Source of the DNA: Croceicoccus naphthovorans
GTDB lineage: Bacteria > Pseudomonadota > Alphaproteobacteria > Sphingomonadales > Sphingomonadaceae
DNA: 64,000 nt
NCBI RefSeq assembly: GCF_001028705.1
Contig: NZ_CP011770.1
Coordinates: 1,491,501-1,555,500 of the forward strand
Direction: 5' to 3'
The notes beneath the pieces are model-generated. The model worked only from the letters and a program-made list of their open reading frames with translations, made no database searches and had not been told where the DNA came from. Every line of letters begins with the position of its first letter. Position 1 is the stretch's first letter. This document shows, in pieces, positions 42,249-51,126 of this stretch. The position numbers and the translations under genes were made by a program.

Positions 42249-42569
42249 TTAGGGATGCGCGTCCACACCCTCAAGGTGCCGCGCGATATTTTCGATACGC
42301 TGCGTGATCGAATCGATCCGCTTGGCCATCGCCTTGTCTTCATCGCGGTTGATCGTCGGCCCGGTATCGCCATCGCGCATGGCCGAAAGCTCGTCCGCTA
42401 ACAGCAAGGCGCCGATGAGCAGCATGCGCGGTTCGGTCTGGCCCACGGCGCGGGCATCGCGGACGCGGGTGTCGACCATGCGGCCCAGCTGGAAGAGGTG
42501 GTCTTCCTCGCCCGGTTCGCACGAAACGGCAAAGCGGCGGCCGCCAATGTCGAGATCGAGGTTTGCCAT
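42249..42569 (-). CDS. zapA: Cell division protein ZapA
   Basis: A 106-residue ZapA-family protein that bundles FtsZ filaments at the division site. The N-terminal Leu-Asp-Leu-Asp-Ile-Gly-Gly-Arg-Arg-Phe and central Met-Leu-Leu-Ile-Gly-Ala-Leu-Leu-Leu-Ala-Asp-Glu-Leu are typical; the C-terminal half forms the coiled coil. Its start overlaps the stop of the small gene upstream, and 6S RNA follows on the same strand. Confidence 0.9.
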   Translation of the reverse strand: MANLDLDIGGRRFAVSCEPGEEDHLFQLGRMVDTRVRDARAVGQTEPRMLLIGALLLADELSAMRDGDTGPTINRDEDKAMAKRIDSITQRIENIARHLEGVDAHP

Positions 42570-42778
42570 CAGCCGTGACTCCCGAATTCTTCGAGCAAAC
42601 CGTCAAGGTCGGCCAACGCATGGCCAACCTTTGCGCGCATCGCCTCGTGCGCGCGTTTCAGGTCGTGCAATTCGCCGTCGTCTTTACGCGGGCGCACCAC
42701 CGCCGCCTCCAGCCTTGAAAGCGCAGCATCCAGCCTTTCCAGCGCGCCGTCCACTTCAAGCCTATCCGATCCTGCCAT
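42569..42778 (-). CDS. Small coiled-coil protein upstream of zapA
   Basis: A 69-residue, highly charged helical protein with heptad-like Leu spacing (Leu-Glu-Arg-Leu-Asp-Ala-Ala-Leu-Ser-Arg-Leu). Its stop overlaps the zapA start, so the two are probably made together. A division-related partner is suggested by context; no family recognised. Confidence 0.65.
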   Translation of the reverse strand: MAGSDRLEVDGALERLDAALSRLEAAVVRPRKDDGELHDLKRAHEAMRAKVGHALADLDGLLEEFGSHG

Positions 42779-43033
42779 ATTCCAAATCCTGCACTATCCC
42801 TCCGGCCGAAGTTCGGCCCTGTTCACAGGTGTGCGATGCAACCCATTGCCGCAATGCGCAAACCGGTTCTGGACAGAAACCGGCATTTATAGCCCCGGAA
42901 TGCGATAATCCGGGCAAGGACAGCGCCGGGCGGTGCCGTAACCTTGACGCGGGGCGGGGCGCGCCGCAATGCACGCGCGAAACCGAATCACCTGTCTTTG
43001 AAACTCCGCCATTCGAACGGGGAATACCTGATT

Positions 43034-45046
43034 ATGACGACCGAAACCGCCAGCCTGGCCGATATGGCCAATGCTATTCGCGCACTTTCCATGGACGCGG
43101 TGCAGGCGGCGAATTCAGGGCATCCCGGAATGCCGATGGGCATGGCCGACGTCGCCACGGTTCTGTTCAGCGATTACATGAAGTTCGACCCCGCCGCGCC
43201 GAAGTGGGATGACCGCGATCGCTTCGTCCTGTCGGCGGGCCACGGCTCGATGCTTATATATGCGCTGCTGAACCTGACGGGTTACGCGCATCCGACGATG
43301 GATGAGATCCGCAATTTCCGCCAGCTGGGCAGCCCCTGCGCCGGACACCCGGAAAACTTCATGCTCGATGGGGTGGAATGCACGACCGGCCCGCTGGGTC
43401 AGGGTTTGGCGATGGCCGTCGGTATGGCGCTGGCAGAGCGGCACCTTAATGCAAAACACGGCGACGATCTGGTCGATCACCGCACCTGGGTGATCGCGGG
43501 CGACGGCTGTCTGATGGAAGGCATCAACCACGAAGCGGTCGGCCTTGCCGGACACCTCGGCCTTGGCCGCATGATCGTGCTGTGGGACGATAACAACATC
43601 ACCATCGACGGCTCGGTCGAACTGTCGTCTAGTGAGGATGTAGAAGCCCGCTATCGCGCGTCCAAATGGCACACGGTGCGTTGCGACGGGCATGATCCCG
43701 CCGACATTCGCCGCGCCATTGACGAGGCGCTGGCCGATCCGCGCCCATCGTTGGTCGCTTGCAAGACGATCATCGGTAAGGGCGCGCCCAACAAGCAGGG
43801 TACCAGCGCGACGCACGGCGCGGCACTTGGCGAGGATGAGGTTGCCGCCACGCGCAAGGAACTCGGCTGGACCGCCGAACCTTTCGTCATCCCCGATCAC
43901 ATCGCCGCCGCCTGGAAAAAGACCGGTGAACGCGGTGCTGCCGCCCGCGAGGCATGGCATCAGCGCTACGAAGCCGACAAGGATCGTGCCGAGGCTTATG
44001 AAGCGTCGACCACGCTGCCAGGTGCGGACGCTGGCGCCGTGCTGCAGGACTATATCCGCGGTCTTGTCGCAGAGCCCAAGAAGGTCGCCACCCGCAAGGC
44101 ATCCGAAATGGCGCTCGGGCCCCTGACCGAGGCGTTTCCCAACATGATCGGTGGCAGCGCCGATTTGACGGGTTCGAACAACACCAAGACCAAGTCGACG
44201 GGTCCGATCACCATCGACAATTATGACGGCAGCTACGTCTATTACGGCATCCGCGAATTCGGCATGGCCGCCGCGATGAACGGTATGGCGCTGCACGGCG
44301 GAATTGCGCCCTATGGTGGCACGTTCCTGATCTTCTCGGACTACTGCCGCAATGCGGTCCGTCTCTCAGCTCTCCAGCAGGTCGGCGTGACCTATGTATT
44401 CACGCACGACAGCATCGGCCTTGGCGAAGACGGCCCGACGCACCAGCCGGTGGAACAGGTGATGAGCCTGCGCCTGATCCCGAATCTCAACGTCATGCGT
44501 CCGTGCGATACGATCGAAACGGCCGAATGCTGGGCGATCGCCATGGCGAACGCGCACACCCCGTCGGTTCTCGCCCTGTCGCGCCAGAACCTGCCGCAGC
44601 TTCGCGGTGAGGGTGATGCTGATTGGGCCCCGCTCAAGAACATGTCGGCCATGGGTGCCTATCGCCTGAAGTCGGCGGAAGCTGCGCGCAAGGTCGTCCT
44701 GATCGCGACGGGTTCGGAAGTGGCCTTGGCCTGCGACGTTGCGAAAGCTCTCGAAGTGGCCGGCATCGGCGCCGACGTCGTCTCGATGCCGTGCATGGAA
44801 CTGTTCGAGGCGCAGGACGCTTCCTACAGGCAGGAAGTGATACCCGACACGGTCCTTCGCGTTTCGATCGAGGCAGGGACGACGCTGGGCTGGGAGCGCT
44901 TCACGCACGGCGGTTCGGTGGTGAACGGCCTCAACATCGGTCTTGACCGCTTTGGCGCATCGGCGCCCGCGGAACAGCTTTTCGAACGCTTTGGGTTCTC
45001 GGTCGATGCGATCGTGCCGCAGATCAAAGCGAAACTAGGCGAATAA
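43034..45046 (+). CDS. tkt: Transketolase
   Basis: A 670-residue thiamine diphosphate enzyme of the pentose phosphate/Calvin pathways. Seen are Ala-Asn-Ser-Gly-His-Pro-Gly near residue 23, the ThDP/Mg motif Gly-Asp-Gly-Cys-Leu-Met-Glu-Gly...Asn-Asn-Ile near 155-187, and Glu-Asp-Gly-Pro-Thr-His-Gln-Pro-Val-Glu-Gln. ATG at 43034 gives the canonical N-terminus; the longer frame from 42944 does not. It heads a run of carbon-metabolism genes (tkt-gap-MOSC-pgk-fba), with 18 bp to gap. Confidence 0.96.
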   Translation: MTTETASLADMANAIRALSMDAVQAANSGHPGMPMGMADVATVLFSDYMKFDPAAPKWDDRDRFVLSAGHGSMLIYALLNLTGYAHPTMDEIRNFRQLGSPCAGHPENFMLDGVECTTGPLGQGLAMAVGMALAERHLNAKHGDDLVDHRTWVIAGDGCLMEGINHEAVGLAGHLGLGRMIVLWDDNNITIDGSVELSSSEDVEARYRASKWHTVRCDGHDPADIRRAIDEALADPRPSLVACKTIIGKGAPNKQGTSATHGAALGEDEVAATRKELGWTAEPFVIPDHIAAAWKKTGERGAAAREAWHQRYEADKDRAEAYEASTTLPGADAGAVLQDYIRGLVAEPKKVATRKASEMALGPLTEAFPNMIGGSADLTGSNNTKTKSTGPITIDNYDGSYVYYGIREFGMAAAMNGMALHGGIAPYGGTFLIFSDYCRNAVRLSALQQVGVTYVFTHDSIGLGEDGPTHQPVEQVMSLRLIPNLNVMRPCDTIETAECWAIAMANAHTPSVLALSRQNLPQLRGEGDADWAPLKNMSAMGAYRLKSAEAARKVVLIATGSEVALACDVAKALEVAGIGADVVSMPCMELFEAQDASYRQEVIPDTVLRVSIEAGTTLGWERFTHGGSVVNGLNIGLDRFGASAPAEQLFERFGFSVDAIVPQIKAKLGE

Positions 45047-45064
45047 ACAAGGAGTTTACAAGTC

Positions 45065-46072
45065 ATGGCGACCAAGGTTGCGATCAACGGTTTCGGACGT
45101 ATCGGGCGGCTAGTGGCCCGCGCGATCCTGGAGCGTGACGACCACGATCTCGAACTCGTTGCGATCAACGACCTTGCCAGCGTCAAGGCCAACGCGCTTC
45201 TGTTCCAGTACGATTCGACCCATGGCCGTTTCCCCGGCACCGTCGAAGTTGGCGACGATAGCATTACCGTGAACGGCAAGACCATCAAGGTCACCAGCGA
45301 GCGTGAACCCGGCAAGCTGCCGCACGCTGCGATGGGCGTTGAAATGGTTCTGGAATGCACCGGTTTCTTCCAGTCGGACGAAGCGGCCCGCCCGCACATC
45401 GCCGCTGGCGCAAAGAAAGTGCTGATCTCGGCACCGGCTTCGGGTGTTTCCAAGACCATCGTGTTCGGCGTGAACCAGGATACCCTGACCGCCGAAGACG
45501 ACGTCGTTTCGAACGCGTCGTGCACCACCAACTGCCTTGCCCCGGTGGCGAAGGTTCTGCAGGACGCCATCGGGATCGAGCGTGGTTTCATGACCACGAT
45601 CCACTCGTACACCAACGACCAGCGTATGCTGGACCAGATGCACTCTGACATGCGCCGTGCGCGTGGCGGTGCGCAGAACATGATCCCGACCACCACCGGC
45701 GCTGCCCGCGCGGTCGGCCTCGTCCTGCCAGAACTCAAGGGCAAGCTGGACGGTTCGTCGGTTCGCGTGCCGACCCCGAACGTTTCGCTGATCGACCTCG
45801 TCTTCACGCCTGCGCGCGATACGACGAAGGAAGAGATCAACGCCGCGCTCAAGGCCGCAGCCGAAGGCCCGATGAAGGGCGTTCTGGACTACACCGAACA
45901 GCCGCTGGTTTCGTCGGACTTCAACCACTATCCCGCCAGCTCGACGGTCGACAGCCTCGAAACCGCGGTTCTCGAAGGCAAGCTTGCCCGTGTCGTCAGC
46001 TGGTACGATAACGAGTGGGGCTTCTCGAACCGCATGATCGACACTGCCGGCAAGATGGCGAGCTTCCTGTAA
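45065..46072 (+). CDS. gap: Glyceraldehyde-3-phosphate dehydrogenase
   Basis: A 335-residue type I GAPDH. The NAD-binding Gly-Phe-Gly-Arg-Ile-Gly-Arg is at residues 9-15 and the catalytic Cys in Ser-Asn-Ala-Ser-Cys-Thr-Thr-Asn-Cys near 155. The ending Trp-Tyr-Asp-Asn-Glu-Trp-Gly-Phe-Ser is intact. A good AAGGAG site precedes the ATG. It follows tkt and precedes the MOSC gene and pgk. Confidence 0.97.
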   Translation: MATKVAINGFGRIGRLVARAILERDDHDLELVAINDLASVKANALLFQYDSTHGRFPGTVEVGDDSITVNGKTIKVTSEREPGKLPHAAMGVEMVLECTGFFQSDEAARPHIAAGAKKVLISAPASGVSKTIVFGVNQDTLTAEDDVVSNASCTTNCLAPVAKVLQDAIGIERGFMTTIHSYTNDQRMLDQMHSDMRRARGGAQNMIPTTTGAARAVGLVLPELKGKLDGSSVRVPTPNVSLIDLVFTPARDTTKEEINAALKAAAEGPMKGVLDYTEQPLVSSDFNHYPASSTVDSLETAVLEGKLARVVSWYDNEWGFSNRMIDTAGKMASFL

Positions 46073-46089
46073 GCGAAAGGCGCATTTTC

Positions 46090-46563
46090 ATGGGCACCAC
46101 GGGACGATTGGGCGGCATTGCGCGGCACGATCGTCCGCGTGGGCCGATGGAATTGACCGAGACTGCGAAGGTCACGGTGCGCGAAGGCATCGCGGGCGAC
46201 TATCGCGGCGCGATGAAGCCCGATGGCCCGCGCAAACGGCAGGTTTCGTTGATCGAAGCCGATAGCTGCGCCGCGGCGATGGCCGATCTCGGCCTGGAAC
46301 CCGGCGCGATCCCTTGGCAAGAGCGCCGGGCGAACCTGCTGGTCGAGGGGCTTTCCCTTCCGCGCATCGAAGGCGCCCGCATCCGCATCGGCAATGACGT
46401 CGTCATCGAAGTCGTTCAGGAATGCGATCCGTGCAGCCGCATGGAAGAAATCCACGTCGGATTAAAAGGTGCGCTGGCGCCCGATTGGCGCGGCGGTGTG
46501 CTGGGCCGCGTGCTAGCCGAGGGCACGATCTCTAACGGCGATGAAATCAGGATAGAAGAATGA
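46090..46563 (+). CDS. MOSC domain protein
   Basis: A 157-residue stand-alone MOSC domain. The probable reactive Cys lies in Glu-Cys-Asp-Pro-Cys-Ser-Arg-Met-Glu-Glu near residue 118. MOSC domains handle sulfur or bind molybdenum cofactor. It sits between gap and pgk and overlaps the pgk start as ATGA, so it is co-translated with glycolytic genes, although no functional link is known. The Met at 46090 is preferred over an extension inside gap. Confidence 0.85.
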   Translation: MGTTGRLGGIARHDRPRGPMELTETAKVTVREGIAGDYRGAMKPDGPRKRQVSLIEADSCAAAMADLGLEPGAIPWQERRANLLVEGLSLPRIEGARIRIGNDVVIEVVQECDPCSRMEEIHVGLKGALAPDWRGGVLGRVLAEGTISNGDEIRIEE

Positions 46564-47759
46564 GCAACTTCCGTACGTTGGACGATGTCGGCGATGTTTC
46601 CGGCAAGGTGGCGCTGGTCCGTGTCGACCTGAACCTGCCGATGAACGGTGGTCAGGTCACCGACAAGACCCGCATCAATGCCTCTGCCCCGACCATTCTC
46701 GAACTGGCCGATGCCGGGGCGAAAGTTCTGTTGCTCGCACACTTCGGGCGGCCCAAGGGCGCACGCAATTCGACGATGAGCCTGTCTATGGTGGTCGATG
46801 CAGTGCAGGACGTGCTGGGCCGTGAAATCATGTTCGTGCCTGAAGTGGCGGGCGACATCGTCGCCCAGTCCATCGGGATCATGCGAAACGGTGATATTTC
46901 GATCCTTGAGAACACGCGCTTCTGGCCGGGTGAGGAAAAGAACGATCCCGAATTCGCCAAGGCCATCGCCGCGAATGCCGACCTCTACGTTAACGATGCT
47001 TTCTCTGCCGCCCACCGCGCGCATGCCAGCACCGAAGGGCTGACCAAGCTGTTGCCGTCCTATGCCGGACGGTCGATGCAGAAGGAGCTGGAAGCGCTCG
47101 ACAAGGCGCTGGGTAATCCGGAAAAGCCGGTTGCGGCGGTTGTCGGTGGGGCCAAGGTTTCGTCGAAGCTCGACGTGCTGAAACACCTTGTCGGGCAGGT
47201 CGATCACCTGATCATCGGCGGCGGCATGGCGAATACCTTCCTTGCCGCACGCGGGGTCGATGTCGGCAAGTCGCTGTGCGAGCATGACCTGACCGGCACT
47301 GCAGAGGCTATCATGGAAGCTGCTGACCAGTCGGGCTGCACCGTGCATCTGCCCTACGACGTCGTCGTGTCGCAGGAATTCGCGGCCAACCCGGCCAGCT
47401 TGCGCACCTGTAACGTCCACGAAGTTGCCGAAAACGAGATGATCCTCGACGTTGGGCCACAGGCGGTCGAGGCGCTGGGCGATGTCCTGAAGACCTGTCG
47501 TACGCTGGTGTGGAACGGTCCCATGGGCGCGTTCGAGACGGAGCCGTTCGATACGGCCACGGTCGCTTTGGCCAAGACGGCGGCGGCGCTTTCGAAGGAA
47601 GGCTCTCTGGTTTCGGTGGCTGGCGGCGGCGATACCGTTGCTGCGCTTAACCATGCCGGGGTAGCCCAGGATTTCACCTATATTTCAACCGCTGGCGGTG
47701 CTTTCCTCGAATGGATGGAAGGTAAGGAACTGCTTGGCGTTGCCGCCCTGTCGCTCTAA
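46560..47759 (+). CDS. pgk: Phosphoglycerate kinase
   Basis: A 399-residue PGK, full length. Typical motifs: Arg-Val-Asp-Leu-Asn-Leu-Pro near residue 21, His-Phe-Gly-Arg-Pro-Lys-Gly near 62, and the C-terminal Gly-Gly-Gly-Asp-Thr-Val-Ala-Ala and Thr-Ala-Gly-Gly-Ala-Phe-Leu-Glu. It transfers phosphate from 1,3-bisphosphoglycerate to ADP. Start overlaps the MOSC stop; fba follows after 35 bp. Confidence 0.97.
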   Translation: MSNFRTLDDVGDVSGKVALVRVDLNLPMNGGQVTDKTRINASAPTILELADAGAKVLLLAHFGRPKGARNSTMSLSMVVDAVQDVLGREIMFVPEVAGDIVAQSIGIMRNGDISILENTRFWPGEEKNDPEFAKAIAANADLYVNDAFSAAHRAHASTEGLTKLLPSYAGRSMQKELEALDKALGNPEKPVAAVVGGAKVSSKLDVLKHLVGQVDHLIIGGGMANTFLAARGVDVGKSLCEHDLTGTAEAIMEAADQSGCTVHLPYDVVVSQEFAANPASLRTCNVHEVAENEMILDVGPQAVEALGDVLKTCRTLVWNGPMGAFETEPFDTATVALAKTAAALSKEGSLVSVAGGGDTVAALNHAGVAQDFTYISTAGGAFLEWMEGKELLGVAALSL

Positions 47760-47794
47760 AAGCGGCGGCAAAATACCAAGAGGGAAAAACGATA

Positions 47795-48667
47795 ATGGAC
47801 ATGAAGAAGCAGATCGCTGACGGGCAGGGCTTTGTCGCCGCGCTCGACCAGTCGGGCGGTTCGACGCCCAAGGCGCTGCGCGGTTACGGGGTCGAGGACA
47901 GCGAATGGTCCGGTGACGACGAAATGTTTGCCAAGATCCACGAGATGCGCAGCCGCATCATCACATCGCCCTCGTTCTCGAACGGCAAGGTGATCGGCGC
48001 GATTCTGTTCGAAAAGACCATGGACGGTCAGGTCGAAGGCAAGCCGACGCCGCAGGCGCTGATCGATCGGGGCATCGTTCCCTTCATCAAGATCGATAAG
48101 GGTCTGGAAGACGAAGCAAACGGTGTTCAGATGATGAAGCCGATGCCGGAACTCGACACTCTGCTGGCCCGCGCGAAGTCGCTGGGCGTATTCGGCACCA
48201 AGGAACGCTCGGTCATCAACGAAGCGAACCCCGAAGGCATCGCCGCCATCGTCGCGCAGCAGTTCGAGGTTGGACGTCAGGTCCTTGCCGCCGGGCTGGT
48301 CCCGATGCTGGAGCCTGAATACAACATCAAGGCCGAGGGCCGCGCCGAGGGTGAAAAGATCCTGAAGGCCGAAATCCTCAAGAACCTTGAGAGCATCGAC
48401 GAGCAGGTCATGCTCAAGCTCTCGATCCCGGTCGAGGCAAATCTCTATGCCGACCTGATCGCGCACCCCAAGGTTTTGGCGGTGGTCGCTCTGTCGGGCG
48501 GATATTCGACCGACGAGGCCTGCGCCGAACTGGCGAAGAACAAGGGCATGATCGCCAGCTTCAGCCGCGGCCTGCTGCAGGATCTGCGCGCAGGTCAGTC
48601 GGATGCGGAATTCGACAAGACGCTGGGTGACGCGATCGACCAGATCCACGCAGCCAGCGTCGCCTGA
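47795..48667 (+). CDS. Class I fructose-bisphosphate aldolase
   Basis: A 290-residue class I (Schiff-base) aldolase. Ala-Leu-Asp-Gln-Ser-Gly-Gly-Ser-Thr-Pro-Lys is near residue 16. The Schiff-base Lys is likely in Met-Leu-Lys-Leu-Ser-Ile-Pro near 210, and Gly-Gly-Tyr-Ser is near 235. This is the bacterial form close to the animal aldolase family, not the zinc-dependent class II. It closes the operon before a strong bidirectional terminator. Confidence 0.94.
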   Translation: MDMKKQIADGQGFVAALDQSGGSTPKALRGYGVEDSEWSGDDEMFAKIHEMRSRIITSPSFSNGKVIGAILFEKTMDGQVEGKPTPQALIDRGIVPFIKIDKGLEDEANGVQMMKPMPELDTLLARAKSLGVFGTKERSVINEANPEGIAAIVAQQFEVGRQVLAAGLVPMLEPEYNIKAEGRAEGEKILKAEILKNLESIDEQVMLKLSIPVEANLYADLIAHPKVLAVVALSGGYSTDEACAELAKNKGMIASFSRGLLQDLRAGQSDAEFDKTLGDAIDQIHAASVA

Positions 48668-48684
48668 TCGATCTGACCCAAAAC

Positions 48685-48723
48685 AAAAAGGGCCGCGCTT
48701 CACATCGGAGCGCGGCCCTTTTT
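48685..48723. terminator. Bidirectional intrinsic terminator after the glycolytic operon
   Basis: A perfect 9-bp GC stem GGGCCGCGC / GCGCGGCCC (48690-48718) is flanked by AAAAA on the left and TTTTT on the right. It can terminate both the aldolase operon and the convergent lipoprotein gene. Confidence 0.92.
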
Positions 48724-48734
48724 GCTTACAGACT

Positions 48735-49136
48735 TTAATCCATCACGAAATTGAATCGATAGTCGCTCTCCGAGATGTCCTCTTGCGGGTGCTGCGCGGG
48801 AAGGACTTCGATAAGCAGGAACTCATGGCCGTGGGTACGCAGTGGCTTGCCGGACACGAGGTTTAAGGTTTCGCTCCAGCCCGGCCCGTCGATCTGCGTG
48901 GTGACGACGACGCGACCGGCCCACACGCACTGCACTCCGACATGGCACCGGCTGTCTTCGTAGACCTTGCGCGGCGTGGCCACATAGCCGCCGCCGAGCG
49001 ACACAGGCTGTCCCAAGCCGACAAAGCTGCGCGCCGGCGCCGAGTCTTGCACGGGATCGGCAGGGTAGGTCACGCAGCCCCCTGTCGCCACGGCCATGAG
49101 CAACGCAGCAGCGCCGGTAGTCGTTCGGATCGTCAT
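48735..49136 (-). CDS. Predicted lipoprotein
   Basis: A 133-residue protein with a short signal peptide ending in lipobox Ala-Thr-Gly-Gly-Cys (Cys21). The mature part has two Cys in Cys-His-Val-Gly-Val-Gln-Cys-Val-Trp-Ala-Gly that probably form a disulfide. No known family; similar small periplasmic lipoproteins with a Cys-x(5)-Cys-Val-Trp-Ala-Gly motif are frequent in Gram-negative bacteria. Confidence 0.75.
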   Translation of the reverse strand: MTIRTTTGAAALLMAVATGGCVTYPADPVQDSAPARSFVGLGQPVSLGGGYVATPRKVYEDSRCHVGVQCVWAGRVVVTTQIDGPGWSETLNLVSGKPLRTHGHEFLLIEVLPAQHPQEDISESDYRFNFVMD

Positions 49137-49177
49137 TCGGCTTCACACTCCATCCTTGGCGCACTAAGGGGCGGCTT

Positions 49178-49825
49178 ATGAACACAACGTGCCAGCTCTA
49201 TCTGATTTCCCCGCTCGACGTTTCGGGCGACTTTCCCGACCGGCTTGCCCGCGCGCTCGATGCCGGGAAAGGCGTTGCCACCGCGTTCCAGTTCCGCGTG
49301 AAGGGGCTGGACCAGCATGAGGCGGCGAAACTCGCCGAACCGCTGCAGCAGATTTGCGCGGATCGCGACGTGGCGTTTATCGTCAACGACGACGTTTCGC
49401 TGGCCAACCGGTTGAAAGCCGATGGTGTGCACCTCGGCCAATCGGATGGATCGGTGAAAGAGGCGCGCGAGAAACTCGGCCCCAAATCGCAGATCGGGGT
49501 GACTTGCCATGCCAGCCGCCACCTTGCCTTGGAAGCGGGCGAACAGGGTGCGGACTATGTCGCGTTCGGCGCGTTCTTTCCCAGCACCACGAAGGACACT
49601 GAACACCGGGCAGAGCTGGAACTGCTCGACTGGTGGTATCACTACGTCGAACTGCCCAGTGTCGCCATCGGTGGGATCACGCCTGACAATTGCGGCCCGC
49701 TGATCAGTGCAGGTGCGGACTTTCTGGCGGTGTCTGGCGCGGTCTGGAACGGGGATGAGGTCACTGCGGTAAAGGCCTTTGCCGAGGCCATCGCCAAGGC
49801 TCCGCCACCCGAAGCCGAGGCCTGA
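49178..49825 (+). CDS. thiE: Thiamine phosphate synthase
   Basis: A 215-residue TIM-barrel ThiE. Gln-Phe-Arg-Val-Lys near residue 38, Asn-Asp-Asp-Val near 69, Gly-Val-His-Leu-Gly-Gln near 86 and Phe-Phe-Pro-Ser-Thr-Thr-Lys near 129 are characteristic. It joins the thiazole and pyrimidine moieties of thiamine, the cofactor of the transketolase upstream. Confidence 0.92.
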   Translation: MNTTCQLYLISPLDVSGDFPDRLARALDAGKGVATAFQFRVKGLDQHEAAKLAEPLQQICADRDVAFIVNDDVSLANRLKADGVHLGQSDGSVKEAREKLGPKSQIGVTCHASRHLALEAGEQGADYVAFGAFFPSTTKDTEHRAELELLDWWYHYVELPSVAIGGITPDNCGPLISAGADFLAVSGAVWNGDEVTAVKAFAEAIAKAPPPEAEA

Positions 49826-49899
49826 CGCGCCGTACGGCGGACCCAAGGGGGCAGTTGCGCGTTAGTCGGGGTAACCAGACCATAACCCCGGGACGCCAC

Positions 49900-51126
49900 A
49901 TGATCCGCAAATCCGCCCTTCTGCTCGGTCTTTCGACCGCTCTCGCGCTTGCCGCCTGCTCAGGCGGCTCTGACGAAACCCCTGCGCCAGAGCCCACTGC
50001 GACCGAGCAGGCCGACAACAATTACGCCGATGCCATGCGCAGCAACGATCGCGGCGATACAGCCCAAGAGCAGGCAATTCCCGACAGTGAAGAGCGCCCG
50101 ACGATGCAGGCGCAGGTCGTGCTCGACCGCCTCGGCTTTTCGCCGGGGGTGATCGATGGCGAGATGGGTATGTCGACCAAGAACGCGCTGCTTGCCTTTC
50201 AGGAAGCCAACGATCTGGAAGAGACGGGCACGCTGGACGATGCCACTAAAGAGGCGCTTGTCCGCTGGCAGGACATAGCAGCGACCCGCGTGGTGACGAT
50301 ACCGGAGGACTTCGCGGTCGGGCGGTTCGAGACTATCCCGGACGATCCTGCAGATCAGGCGAAGATGTCGCGGCTTGGTTACGAATCGCTCGACGAAAAG
50401 CTGGCGGAGCGGTTCCACACGACGGTCGATGCGCTGAAAATGCTGAACCCCGGCGGAAAGCCTGCCACCACCGCACCCGCCGATCGTGCCTCGCCGTCGC
50501 CGGTCGACACGGCCAGTGCGACTCCGACGCCTAGCCCGACCGCGACTGAAACGCCCGAAGGCGGCGCAACGCCCGGACCGAAGTCGACGTTCGCGGCCGG
50601 TCAGCAAATCCGCGTGCCGAATATCGGTGCCGACTTCATCGATGCTTCCAGCGATATGGATGTAGACTGGCGCGACACCCTGCGGATGCTCGGAGTTGGT
50701 AGCGATCAGCCTGATGCCGCGAAGATCGTCGCCGACAGATCGGACGACACATTGAAGGTCTATGACGCCAGCGACAAGCTGATCGCGGCCTTCACGATCA
50801 CCAGCGGTTCGAGCCACGACCCGCTCCCCATCGGCGAGTGGAAAATCCTTGGCGTCGCACACAATCCGCCTTTCGCTTACGACCCGTCGTTGTTCTGGGA
50901 CGTCGCGGATAGCGAAGAAAAGCAGCAGCTTCCGCCCGGACCCAACGGCCCCGTGGGCGTCGTCTGGATCGATTTGTCGAAGGAACATTACGGCATCCAC
51001 GGCACGCCTGAGCCGCAGACGATCGGACGAGCCGAAAGCCACGGCTGCGTCCGGCTGACCAACTGGGACGCGGCGCGACTGGCCGAGATGGTGTCTCAGT
51101 CGACGCAGGTCATTTTTCAGGAATGA
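49900..51126 (+). CDS. L,D-transpeptidase (YkuD) lipoprotein with peptidoglycan-binding domain
   Basis: A 408-residue envelope enzyme. The signal peptide starts MIRKSALLLGLS with lipobox Leu-Ala-Ala-Cys. A peptidoglycan-binding PG_binding_1 domain spans about 75-140, a Pro/Ala/Thr-rich linker follows, and the C-terminal YkuD domain has His-Gly-Thr-Pro and the catalytic Ser-His-Gly-Cys-Val-Arg-Leu. It forms 3-3 cross-links or attaches proteins to peptidoglycan. The Met at 49900 is chosen because it starts the signal peptide. ATGA overlap couples it to the M23 gene. Confidence 0.92.
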   Translation: MIRKSALLLGLSTALALAACSGGSDETPAPEPTATEQADNNYADAMRSNDRGDTAQEQAIPDSEERPTMQAQVVLDRLGFSPGVIDGEMGMSTKNALLAFQEANDLEETGTLDDATKEALVRWQDIAATRVVTIPEDFAVGRFETIPDDPADQAKMSRLGYESLDEKLAERFHTTVDALKMLNPGGKPATTAPADRASPSPVDTASATPTPSPTATETPEGGATPGPKSTFAAGQQIRVPNIGADFIDASSDMDVDWRDTLRMLGVGSDQPDAAKIVADRSDDTLKVYDASDKLIAAFTITSGSSHDPLPIGEWKILGVAHNPPFAYDPSLFWDVADSEEKQQLPPGPNGPVGVVWIDLSKEHYGIHGTPEPQTIGRAESHGCVRLTNWDAARLAEMVSQSTQVIFQE

